NCBI GenBank assembly: GCA_012295275.1 | Contig: CM022678.1 | Coordinates: 4,854,777 to 4,885,776 of the forward strand | Reading direction: 5' to 3' | Source: Chrysomallon squamiferum | Taxonomy: Eukaryota > Mollusca > Gastropoda > Neomphalida > Peltospiridae | Length of the DNA: 31,000 bases | Shown here: positions 10,517 to 31,000 of the stretch, in pieces | How positions within the stretch are numbered: position 1 is the stretch's first letter | Layout of the letters: the number at the start of each line of letters is the position of its first letter | Notes under the pieces: generated by a model | The model's database searches: none | What the model was told of the DNA's origin: nothing | The model's input: the letters and a program-made list of their open reading frames with translations, nothing else | Translations under genes and position numbers: made by a program

Positions 10517-10638
10517 GTGTTAGTGTGTTGATACGAATTTTTAAGAAGAATACTAAATGCAAAACAATTATAACAATGCCAATTTAAATTATATATATTT
10601 AGTATTCTTCTCAAAAATTCTTATCAACACACTAACAC
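10517..10638. repeat. Long hairpin: 42-bp inverted repeat arms with 38-bp loop
   Basis: Left arm 10517-10558 and right arm 10597-10638 are reverse complements with only two mismatches over 42 bp (arm begins gtgttagtgtgttgat). Outside the arms, TG-rich sequence on the left faces CA-rich sequence on the right, so weaker pairing extends outward. The hairpin lies just upstream of a 92-bp GA array and about 290 bp before the C-type lectin start codon. Confidence 0.93.
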
Positions 10639-10729
10639 GTAAGTACACTCAAACATATACACACATACGAAACACACTTATACCCGTGTATACATTCAGT
10701 GACAAACACGTACATACACTCAAACTCAC

Positions 10730-10731
<2 letters not shown>

Positions 10732-10823
<92 letters not shown>
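10732..10823. repeat. (GA)n microsatellite, ~92 bp
   Basis: Uninterrupted AG run about 100 bp upstream of the lectin start codon at 10926. It sits in the probable promoter or 5' untranslated region, a common place for GA tracts, but no specific function can be read from it. Confidence 0.95.
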
Positions 10824-10825
<2 letters not shown>

Positions 10826-10925
10826 ATCAGCCGATAATGATATGACTGTCCTGGGAGAAATACCTTCTGTTCTGACGAGATTGTTAACTAAAGCCAGAAC
10901 GAAGTGAACGATTCAAAGTAAAACA

Positions 10926-10971
10926 ATGGCTCTGATTTTTATAACTACTATACTTAGTTTAATTGTAGCAG
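10926..10971 (+). CDS. C-type lectin exon 1 (signal peptide)
   Basis: ATG plus 14 codons, strongly hydrophobic, ending phase 1 at a GTAAGT donor. It is the only ATG in a sensible position before the cysteine-rich exon 2. Confidence 0.8.
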
Positions 10972-10985
10972 GTAAGTGCTGTGTC

Positions 10986-11040
<55 letters not shown>

Positions 11041-12905
11041 TCTGTGCATATATATATATATATATATCCTGTGTGTGCGTATGTACGTGTGTGTTTGCGC
11101 ACTTATGTACATATAAATACTTAAAGTAGTAATAATAGTAGTAGTAGTAATAGTAGTAGCACTAGTAGTAGTTGTAGCCATCGTCTTGCTAAAACTGTAG
11201 CAGTAGTGCTAACAAAGGCAATAGTAATAGTTATAGTAATTGTGGCGTTTTTAGTAATATTAGTTGTGTTTGTTCAGTTGTGCTGTCGTTGACGTTATTG
11301 TTGTTGTCCTTGTTGTTGGCATTATCGTTATCGTTGTAGATGGTGTTGTCCTTTTCGTCGTCGTTGTCGTTATTGTTTTATATTGTTGTACACTGTTGTT
11401 AATTTTATCGTCGTTGTCATTAATGTGGAACATGTTATTTCTTTGTTGTTGTCATTGTTGTTGTTGTTGAAGCTGTATTTGTTTTAGATGACCAACAGTG
11501 AAATATTAATTTATTTTCAGTTCGAATGGAGTGTCCACCCTACTGGACTCCTCACGGAGAATCATGTTATGTGATTCCTCAGATTGCACAGTCTTGGACA
11601 TCAGCCATGGTATCAGGATTTTTGAAAATTTATTAGTTGTTTATTTAAACTGATGTGTATTCAGATTCTTAGGTAAACAGAGAGTGATGGATATTTAGCA
11701 AGATAGACATACGTGTAGATAGAAGGATAGTGAGACAGACAGATAAAAATCATAGTAGACAAATATGTAAGCATAATGACAGATATATGTTGTTTGTCTG
11801 TGTGTGTGTATGTATATAAATATGTGTATATATGTGTATATGTATGAATGAATATATGTATGTCTGTGTATTTGTAAACATGCATGCACAGGTATGTATA
11901 TATATAAGTAGGTGTGCATGTGTATATATATGTGTGTGTGTGAATCTGTCTGTCTGTATATATGTGTGTGTGTGTGTGTGTATATATATGTGTGTGTGCG
12001 TTTGTGAGCGTATGAGTGTGTTGTATGGATATAATTATGTTATATATATTTAAATGTAGGGCTTATGCATAGCTCATGGGGGATATTTGGCAGAAATCAC
12101 AACGAAGGAAGAAAGCAACTTTGTTAATGAGCTGATCAGAGAGAAACATTGTAAGTAACACCCTTCAGACCAATAAATTTAATTATTTACTATTATGTTA
12201 TAGTTTATTTCTACGGGTTTCTCCTTAAAGCATTGCTCTCACGTATTTGTCAAAAGAGTTTATTAATTTCATTTTAACAAAATATTGCTTAGACAGACAG
12301 GCAGACAGACAGAGAGATAGATAAACAGATAGATAGATAGACAGGCAGACAGATAGATAGATAGATAGATAAATGGAAGAGAGATAGAAGATAGATGGAA
12401 GATAGATAGACAGAGCGACAGACAGACAGATACTACTACTATTATTATTACTATTATTATTATTAGTATCAGTCTATGGATTGTGGCTAGGGGGCAGCGA
12501 TTCTTTAAGTGAAGGCAACTGGATATGGAGTTATAGTGGACAGATAATGCAATACGAGAACTGGGATGTTAACGAACCAGATGGCTTATTTGGACAACAC
12601 TGTCTTGTTATCATTCCATAGTGGAAAGTGGGATGATTATACATGCACGAATTATCTGCGAGGAATTTGCGAAAGAAGGTATGCACTTTACTGACTATGG
12701 TTTGTAGATAGATTAACTGATGATTTTTTTTTTTTATTAATAATTTATTGATTGATTATTCATACATGATCAAAGTAAAATATTACGAAAGAACAACAAT
12801 AAAACTAATAATTATTTTACGCTAAGGCTTTTGGGGAAATAATTTAACAATAAAATATTATCTTTCTTTTCCAGAAGATTTACCGAACCCGCAGTAGGCA
12901 AATAG
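10926..12905 (+). CDS. Secreted C-type lectin (CTLD) gene, five exons, exon 4 frame broken
   Basis: Exons: 10926-10971, 11521-11609, 12060-12150, 12473-12678, 12875-12905. All joins use GT-AG and phases match. Exon 1 encodes a signal peptide (MALIFITTILSLIVA). The C-type lectin domain follows: ECPPYWTPHGESCYVI, then CIAHGGYLAEITTKEE, then LWLGGSD, NWIWSYSG, WDVNEPDG (EPD in place of the EPN/QPD sugar-specificity motif), and WDDYTC plus ICERR, ending in TEPAVGK and a stop. Expected length is about 165 residues, normal for single-domain lectins. Calcium-dependent sugar binding outside the cell is the family role. In exon 4 the frame is broken: TAG at 12619-12621 stops the chain before the WDD and final cysteines, which continue in the +1 frame. 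It is either a pseudogene or allele, or a one-base insertion/two-base deletion error in the assembly. Confidence 0.85.
10990..11067. repeat. (TA)n arrays in lectin intron 1
   Basis: Two TA runs (about 10990-11034 and 11047-11067) are each preceded by the block tctgtgcata (the first as tgtctgtgcatata), so this is a small tandem duplication of a TA-bearing unit. Further on, 11120-11470 is rich in GTA, TTG and TCG triplets. Confidence 0.85.
11521..11609 (+). CDS. C-type lectin exon 2
   Basis: Follows a ttattttcag acceptor; 89 bases, phase 1 to phase 0, encoding ECPPYWTPHGESCYVI and QSWTSAM, the start of a C-type lectin fold with its first cysteine pair. The donor is GTATCA. Confidence 0.85.
11690..12059. 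repeat. TG/TA/TATG-rich simple sequence in lectin intron 2
   Basis: Mixed dinucleotide and tetranucleotide repeats (gtgtgtatatatgtg-like). Apparent reading frames on both strands here are low-complexity artefacts. Confidence 0.8.
12060..12150 (+). CDS. C-type lectin exon 3
   Basis: 91 bases encoding GLCIAHGGYLAEITTKEES and NFVNELIREKH, the conserved C..GGxLxxIxxxxE core (helix 2 region). Acceptor aaatgtag, donor GTAAGT. Confidence 0.85.
12290..12470. repeat. CAGA/GATA tetranucleotide and TTA repeats in lectin intron 3
   Basis: Interspersed cagacagaca, gatagata and attatta runs reach up to the exon 4 acceptor. Confidence 0.85.
12473..12678 (+). pseudogene. C-type lectin exon 4, frame break inside
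   Basis: Reads LWLGGSDSLSEGNWIW, then YENWDVNEPDG and QHCLVIIP in frame, then TAG at 12619-12621. The remaining essential part (HSGKWDDYTC, then LRGICERR) is intact one frame over and runs to a GTATGC donor. All other domain residues are preserved, so the lesion is recent or an assembly error. Confidence 0.82.
12875..12905 (+). CDS. C-type lectin exon 5 (terminal, short)
   Basis: An excellent acceptor (tctttcttttccag) followed by AGA-completion and RFTEPAVGK then TAG. Phase matches exon 4 when exon 4 is read in its downstream frame. Short tails after the last lectin cysteine are common. The call rests on the splice site and phase only. Confidence 0.55.
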
Positions 12906-13158
12906 ACGTTTTGTTTGTGAAGCACAATTTGTACTGGAAATAAACAAACAACAACTACAACAACAACAGCAGCAATAAGAATAATAACAATGATCATATA
13001 ATAATAGTAATAGCAATAATCATTTCCAGACAGTTAATGTAGTTATTATAAAAATAAAAAAAAATATTATCGTGTTATTTACAGAAATTGGCTGGGAAAC
13101 ATACGCAAACTTGTGTCTGTAATATTTTAAGTGAAGGGTGTAATCTACCAATATTAAA

Positions 13159-13194
<36 letters not shown>

Positions 13195-13600
13195 AGTAAA
13201 AAAAAGGAAGAAAGCAGCTGGATGTAAAATCTAGAATATTCACCTGAAATTCTACAACATGACCCTTATATATTTCTTATGAACGTAATCAAGGATCACG
13301 AAGAATTTTTGTTCTTTCATTTATTTCAAGTGCCTACCTTTACGCTCAAAAATGCATTCCATCTGTGTGTGTATGTGTGTGTGTATGTGTGTGTGTGCAT
13401 GTGTGTGTGTGTGTATTAAGGTGATACTGACAGTAGTGACTGATTCGCCTAAAGATCCTGCAGCTGTTTGTATTTATTAGGTAGCAACAAACGACAGTGA
13501 ATGAATGAATAAATAAATAAATAAAATAAAATAAAATAAAATAAGTTACGAGTATTTTTGCATACCTTACTAACAATAATATTATCTGGTTCCGTAAGCC
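12906..13600. other. Lectin 3' region and spacer
   Basis: Holds candidate poly(A) hexamers (12939 and near 13051), an A run at 13163-13192, a GT array at 13364-13414 and a short AAAT/AAAAT stretch at 13508-13543. No coding signal is seen. Confidence 0.5.
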
Positions 13601-14310
13601 CTATCCATCGTCCTTGTTTACCTCGACCTTGAAGGACGCTGCAGAAGAAACTGTTCCTAATATTTTCACAGTACCAAAACGTTTCTATAAACCAAAGTTT
13701 ACTGATTCCTGTAGAGATCCAATCAAAGAGTGCAACATGGAAACGATTGCAGTAATACCACTGAGCATTTGTCTGTCACTGATAGAGACGTCATCTCTCG
13801 TTATGACATTGCTAATGTAATGACAGATAATTTTTGTATGTAATAAAGCTGAAAAATAGACTATTAACTTTTCATCTGAAAATACCAAAGTATACAGTAT
13901 GTCATTCTCCATACAAGAGTTGCAAGATGCTCTACTTCACCAGGCCCAGATGAAATACACTATCAGTTACATAAACATTTACCCAGCTCTCCACTCTTGC
14001 TTCTTCCAAGCATTTTTCAAAACATCTGCATTCCAACTGATTTTCCTTCTGATTCGAGAAAAGCAATTGTCATTCCTATTCCAAAGTCTGGTAAGGATCC
14101 ATCAGATCTTACAAAGTATTATCGAACGTCAGTTGCAGCTTTGTCTGAATAAACTTCAGCAACAGGCAACTGACCACGACAATATCTATGAAATGCCAGA
14201 AAAGACGTCTCCATTCAGACCCACGATTATTTTTGGACAAAAGTCCACGATTTTACTGGTGTACGATCATCTCAAGCAGATTCGAAAGCAGAGTTGATCA
14301 TTTTGATTTC
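13600..14310 (+). mobile_element. Decayed non-LTR retrotransposon (jockey-like) ORF2 fragment
   Basis: Pieces of a LINE polyprotein are readable in different frames. About 13614-13760 encodes a linker (KDAAEETVPNIFTVPKRF, then KPKFTDSCRDPIKE). About 13866-13930 encodes NFSSENTKVYSMSFSIQEL and LQDALLH. After a frame change, about 13931-14130 encodes SPGPDEIHYQLHKHLP, DFPSDSRKAIVIPIPKSGKD and LTKYYRTSVA, matching the start of a jockey/CR1-type reverse transcriptase (SPGPD, AIVIPIPK, Y-R motifs). The catalytic YADD region, endonuclease and 3' tail are absent or unreadable, so the copy is dead. The family assignment rests on remembered motifs. Confidence 0.82.
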
Positions 14311-14960
<650 letters not shown>

Positions 14961-15092
14961 GTTGGTTTGCCAGCAAAGTCGGGTGTGGCTGGTTCTGTGA
15001 TGATAGTTGTTCCGAACGTGATGGGTATCTGCTGCTTGTCGCCCCCACTGGATCAGTATGGAAACAGCTGAAGAGGCATCCAGTTTGCTGAG
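14961..15092 (+). pseudogene. Pseudo-exon matching GLS exon 13
   Basis: 132 bases, the same length as functional exon 21609-21740, with only four base differences by eye. Two are synonymous, one changes Trp to Leu (TTG at 15036-15038) and one makes the TGA stop at 15069-15071. AG and GT borders are kept, but the flanking introns show no similarity beyond a few bases. Confidence 0.93.
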
Positions 15093-15119
15093 GTATTTAT
15101 TTTACTTGTTATTTTAATT

Positions 15120-15330
15120 ATGATGATGATGATTTTGATGATAATAGTGATAAGAGAGATGATTATAGTTATGATGATATGATAATAATAATGATAAAAT
15201 AAAAACAACAATAATAATAACTATTATAACTGATGATCATCATCAGCATTGTAATAGAGATAATAATGATGTTGATGATGATAATGATAAAATAACGATT
15301 ATAATGATAATTTATAATGATCATTATCAT
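15120..15330. repeat. GAT/ATG/TAA trinucleotide-rich tract
   Basis: Interrupted GATGAT, TAATAA and CATCAT triplets within the first pseudogene intron, and similar decayed triplet DNA at 16310-16390 and 16555-16670. Confidence 0.75.
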
Positions 15331-15472
15331 GAGGATGAGGATATAATCAATTCACGAAGATTCATGAAGACCGAATTTTAGGAATGGCACAGTAATAATA
15401 AAAAACAAAACAAACAAATTAAAATAAATAATATTTTCCAACGTTAATACAAATTCCGGTGTTCTCTTTCAG

Positions 15473-15505
15473 GACTTGGTCAGCGTGTTGAACTTCCACA
15501 ACTAC
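15473..15505 (+). pseudogene. Truncated pseudo-exon matching GLS exon 14
   Basis: Starts after ttctctttcag, encodes DLVSVLNFHNY, then departs from the glutaminase exon into TG-rich sequence. The functional exon continues for another 122 bases. Confidence 0.88.
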
Positions 15506-15903
15506 GTTATATTATTGTGTGTCTATCTGTTTGTATGTGTGTGGTGTGTTTTTGTGTAAAGATTAAACTTTTCTAGAAAATGAACGTCCCTGAGTCTATT
15601 TGTGTATATTTCAGACTAACCTCTGATCAATCAGTTCATCCCTCCTATTATAATTATTATTACTGTTATTGTTATTATTACTTTTGCTGTTATTTTTTTT
15701 TTTTTGCTTTTTTTTTATTGTTATCGTTAGTATTCTAATTGTTGTAAAGTTTAATATTGTTATTCCTACTGATATGGTTATTATCATTAATGTTGTTCTT
15801 GTTATTATTCTTCATTTATTTATTTATTTATTTGTTTCTTTGTTTCTTCGTTTCTTCATTCATACATTATTCATTCATTCATTCATTCATTCATTTTAAA
15901 CAG

Positions 15904-16037
15904 ATACGCTCTGTCTGGAATGGTTATGTCGCAGCCAGACTACGACGGCAGAATTGCTCCACACGTCGCCACCGCAGTGGGTCACGTCGTGTCGGTTAAG
16001 TTTCTGTTAGATGAATATCAAGCGAATCCGTTTACAG
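15904..16037 (+). pseudogene. Pseudo-exon matching GLS exon 15 (ankyrin repeat)
   Basis: Encodes YALSGMVMSQPDYDGR, then [20 protein letters not shown] and ANPF. By eye about 29 of 129 bases differ from the functional exon at 20230-20370. The normal GTAAGC donor is absent; sequence continues acaggcaagtcc. Confidence 0.88.
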
Positions 16038-16955
16038 GCAAGTCCAGAAATTAAAATCCGTGGCAATAATAGAAGTCTAGAATACGTGGACTGTGGTCTG
16101 TTTAAGTACGAGTAATATACAAAGACATCAGCACAGGAATATAGGAACAGCAACAACAATAATAGTAATAATAATGTAACGAAAGAAAACGTTCAGTGGA
16201 AGCTAATTAATTTACATAATGAACAAATAGTTCAAAAAAGTATAGCATTTCGCAAAAAGATCTCTGAATAAAGACACGTGTTATGATACTCAGAATCCAT
16301 GGTGCATCGATTTTACTACTACTAGTACTACTACTGCTACTACTACTACTACTACTACTAATAATAATAATAACAACAACAACAACAAGTCATCTGTCAT
16401 CATTTGAAATCTCTACACATTTATGATTGGTAAAAATGTACATTGTATTAAATAAATATATGAAAGTCTAGTGTAATGTCGAATGTTATAATGCCTAATG
16501 CAGCTAATATATTTAATTTTATTAAGTGTTTCATTACATATAACAATAATAGTTGTAATAATAATGATGATGATGATAATTGAAATTATTATTATTGTTA
16601 TCATGATCATCATCGTCATCATCATCATCATTATTATTATCATGTTGTTATTATTGTTATTATTAGTTTTTTGATTATTATATTGTTATTGTTTATAAAT
16701 ATATTTATGGAATCGTACTCATAGATTTATATACACTATAGTTGATTTTCAAATAATATAAACTAAACATTCTTCTCTCCCCTGAATCAACAGAGGTCAC
16801 TTTATTCACACTATTATTTGTAATATGGACTTGTACTATTTATTTTGAATGAATAGTGAATATTAAATTAAAATTAAATTTTTTTATCACTAATTATATA
16901 TTACATGCGAAGAAACTTAACATAGATGAAAAATCGACTGTTCTGTCTTTTGCAG

Positions 16956-17091
16956 ATGGGGATTCACTCCCTTAGATGAAGGCAAGCGATTTAATCGAAC
17001 GGAATGCATTGCCTTGTTGGATCAGTACATGACGGAAGCAAATCCAGACTGGAAAAAGACAAATGACAATTCCCGAACAAATCCGGATTGA
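16956..17091 (+). pseudogene. Pseudo-exon matching GLS terminal exon
   Basis: After ttctgtcttttgcag it encodes WGFTPLDEGKRFNRTECIA, then LDQYMTEANPDWKK and a short unrelated tail to TGA at 17089-17091. It is clearly more diverged from the functional terminal exon than the first pseudo-exon is from its partner. Confidence 0.88.
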
Positions 17092-17717
17092 AAAAAAAAA
17101 GAAATGAAGATGAAATTCGCATTAAATATACGAACAGCTACGACTAAATAATGTGTATTCTGAATATGAATATTTGAACTCTTCAAAACTGACCTATATT
17201 TAGAATATTTTTAGATGCAACGGAACTTTACCTTCTGAATTCAATTTGACATATTTGAACAAAAATGCCCAGGTTTTTTAGGCACAAAAGGAGCTTTAAA
17301 ATGTAATAGTAGGCAGTTAGGAGTTTCAGAATATGTTGACAAGTGTAAAGGAACTTTATTTAATGACTAACGCAAAGAAGATGTGTTTTTTTTTTTTTTT
17401 TTTTTTTTTAACTTTCGCCTTTTAACTTTTTTAAGGAGCTTTCATTGAATATTTATTAAAGGACGAATATAAGTAAAAACTTATTTTAAGTTTAAAATCT
17501 TAAATTAATCATTAATGTAGTAGTATGTCATAATTAGACATATATATTTCAATAAAAAAATAATACAAAATTCATTCTGATAGTGAAGAATAACGTGTTT
17601 CTTCTGTTTATTATTAGTAGTATTATTATCATCATTATTATTATTGTTGTTTATTGTTATTGTTATTATTATTGTTGTTGTTATTTTATTGTTGTTGTTG
17701 TTCTTCTTCTTCTTCTT

Positions 17718-17785
<68 letters not shown>

Positions 17786-19215
17786 GTCTGTTTAGTCTAA
17801 CGAAAGTTGTCTAGCCAATCTGACACAGCAAAAGATGTTGTTTTATTATACTTTTAGGGAAAAAAAAGAATGAATTCATTAACTACTACTACTACCACTA
17901 CTACTACTACTGCTACTACTACTACTACTACTATTACTACTATTACTAATTACTACCAATAATAAAACGTGTTATATTTATAATTTTATTTAAAAAACAA
18001 AAACAAACAATATATACATCTAATTATTGAAGTTTTGTAATAACAAAGTGAAAACATAAACTGATATTTACAGTAAATATGTATTTAATAATGGTATTTA
18101 TATGAATTTACTAAACAAAACCATAATGTATGAGAAAGACAACTAATTATACAATGTTATTCATTAAAATGAATTTGCTGCTTTTCAGAAACAATTTTAT
18201 TGTTATTATATATATATATATTAATTGCATTTCAATCGCATTTCCATCGCATTCATCTGATATCTGAACAATAAAAATCAATCCCCGAGCTGATATCAGT
18301 AAATTCCACCAACTTAATACCTTTTGAATTATAGAGCGAAATTACGATAACCTTCAATAAGTGGAAATGCAGACAACAGTTTATTCAGTTATGATTAAAC
18401 AGTACGAATTACGCATGCGCAGTAATTAATGCGGAACTAACGAAGTATTCATGTACTAGACATGCAGGCAATGTTTAATTTTATATTCAAGAACTTTTAA
18501 GCTGTTGCCATTACATTACTGGTCCATTTAAATAAGATCTGAAATTTTGAATAAGATTTGAAAGTAATAGAAATAACACATGGAATTCATAGCTATATAA
18601 ATGTATATAATTATGTTCTAATTATACATTTTAAACAACATGGACGTATTCTGGTGCACGCTATAATATATTTTTCTATGTATACAATGCATAATTTGTC
18701 TTCAAATAGCATGAACTATTTCAAGATATACACTACAGAATTTTGTATCCTTTTTTAAATTAATTAATTTATTTATTTATTTATTATTTTTAACTACTTA
18801 CTCTCATATTTAAATTTTATATTTTAGTGCATATATGTTGGGTGTTTAGGTATGAGGATTTGTGCATGCAAGAAATCGCATAAGAGGATGAGTTTGGTTT
18901 ACTTTCATTTTTAATAATATAAATGTATTAAAACTGAAAACTAAATATCTGCTATAACAATACCACAGTCGAATCAACAGCTGCAACAATGACAATAACA
19001 AGGAACACCATCGTGAACAACGGCAGCAGCAGCAACCTAAACCACGGCGACAACAATAACAAATGAATGATAAACGAAACAACCCGAGCAATACAATGGC
19101 AGCTTGTAAATAATTGCTGCCAAAAACTCTCAGCATCAATAAAAATAATTAATTTTAAAATACTCTATACGTAAGCAATTTACAAATGAATCTGAATGCG
19201 ACAGTCAACAATTAA
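17092..19215. other. Spacer between convergent glutaminase pseudogene and glutaminase gene
   Basis: AT-rich with no recognised exon. Includes T run 17382-17409, a (TTG/TTC/TTA)n composite at 17630-17785, an (ACT)n tract at 17881-17955, a short TA run near 18210, and an isolated NRF-1-like sequence tacgcatgcgcagt at 18410-18423. A CAA/CAG-rich stretch near 18975-19065 is low complexity. Confidence 0.5.
17630..17785. repeat. Composite trinucleotide array (TTG)n(TTC)n(TTA)n
   Basis: TTG-rich sequence passes into about 15 TTC units (17702-17746) and then about 12 TTA units (17747-17784). Sharp unit switches suggest successive slippage events. Confidence 0.9.
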
Positions 19216-19294
19216 TGACGTCATATCTCTTTGCAGTTCAAACACGGTTTTCTTGAGTAATTAGTCATATGACGTCATGTCATTGTTGACGTCA
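19216..19294. promoter_or_regulatory. CRE octamer cluster beyond the terminal array
   Basis: Three perfect TGACGTCA palindromes at 19216-19223, 19270-19277 and 19287-19294. With those in the 71-bp units (19361, 19432, 19503) there are six within 295 bp. The octamer is the full cAMP-response element bound by CREB/ATF proteins; binding here is inference. Confidence 0.6.
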
Positions 19295-19532
19295 TGTTAT
19301 GACTATGGGTATTTATTTATTCATAGTTGTTTACGTAAACAAGCTGCCCATTTTACCATATGACGTCATGTTACGTCAAAGGGTATTTTATTTATAGTTG
19401 TTTACGTAAACAGGCTGACCATTTTCCTATATGACGTCATATTACGTCAATATGTATTTTATTCATAGTTGTTTACGTAAACAGGCTGCCCATTTTCCCA
19501 CATGACGTCATATTACGTCAGTGGGTATTTAT

Positions 19533-30991
<11,459 letters not shown>

Positions 30992-31000
30992 CTGAAACTT

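Larger units (their letters stand above)
14961..17091 (+). pseudogene. Partial glutaminase (GLS) copy: last four exons only, disabled
   Basis: Counterparts of the four last exons of the minus-strand glutaminase lie in the same order: 14961-15092 ([11 protein letters not shown]), 15473-15505 (DLVSVLNFHNY, then lost), 15904-16037 (ankyrin-repeat part, YALSGMVMSQPDYDGR), 16956-17091 (WGFTPLDEGKRF to a stop). No catalytic-domain exons lie upstream. Disabling changes are a TGA at 15069-15071, loss of about 120 bases of the second exon, and loss of the normal donor after the third exon (only GCAAGT is left, in the wrong phase). It points toward the functional gene (convergent, inverted). It is not expected to make a protein; a non-coding or antisense transcript is possible but unproven. 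Confidence 0.9.

Noticed and set aside
18405-18425. NRF-1-type promoter site (tacgcatgcgcagt)
   Set aside because: Single isolated site with no adjacent first exon or CpG-rich region; noted only in the spacer description.

Overview
The window looks like nuclear DNA of an invertebrate animal, most likely a mollusc and possibly a gastropod. The reasons are AT-rich, microsatellite-packed intergenic DNA, genes split by GT-AG introns, a leucine-rich-repeat/TIR Toll-like receptor, a divergent orphan GPCR, a small secreted C-type lectin, and a decayed jockey-like non-LTR retrotransposon of a kind I associate with gastropod genomes. The species assignment is inference. No bacterial, viral, CRISPR or toxin system is visible.

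Layout. 1-1577 (+): 3' part of a Toll-like receptor (last LRRs, LRRCT, transmembrane helix, TIR). 1578-4294: AT-rich spacer with microsatellites and two degenerate minisatellites. 4295-5389 (+): intronless coding region of a rhodopsin-type GPCR with an unusual 27-bp tandem repeat in its extracellular N-terminus. 5390-10925: spacer. 10926-12905 (+): five-exon C-type lectin gene with a frame break in its fourth exon. About 13600-14310 (+): decayed LINE reverse transcriptase. 14961-17091 (+): broken partial copy of the 3' exons of a glutaminase gene. 19533-30991 (-): most of a kidney-type glutaminase (GLS) gene, for which I could place 16 exons (one start and one cassette exon less certain), ending at the true stop codon. 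The promoter and any 5'-most exon lie beyond the right edge.

The most interesting material is in the glutaminase locus. Four exon edges of the intact gene (5' edge of the ALFSS exon, 3' edge of the catalytic SxxK exon, 5' edge of the KPHNP exon, 3' edge of the terminal exon) have each been tandemly copied into the adjoining non-coding DNA, carrying splice sites or the stop codon and poly(A) hexamer with them. The terminal-exon array has a 71-bp period, and each unit places a perfect CRE octamer (TGACGTCA) next to a perfect 14-bp palindrome containing the forkhead-type core TTGTTTAC. In addition, the 3' exons exist as a convergent inverted pseudogene copy. One exon of that copy is about 97% identical to the functional exon and the identity stops at the exon borders, while a neighbouring exon is only about 78% identical.

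Functionally, the TLR and C-type lectin would be innate-immunity genes, the GPCR an orphan receptor, and the glutaminase a mitochondrial metabolic enzyme. Nothing suggests they form one pathway. All exon calls come from reading splice sites, phase continuity and remembered family motifs; no alignment was run.
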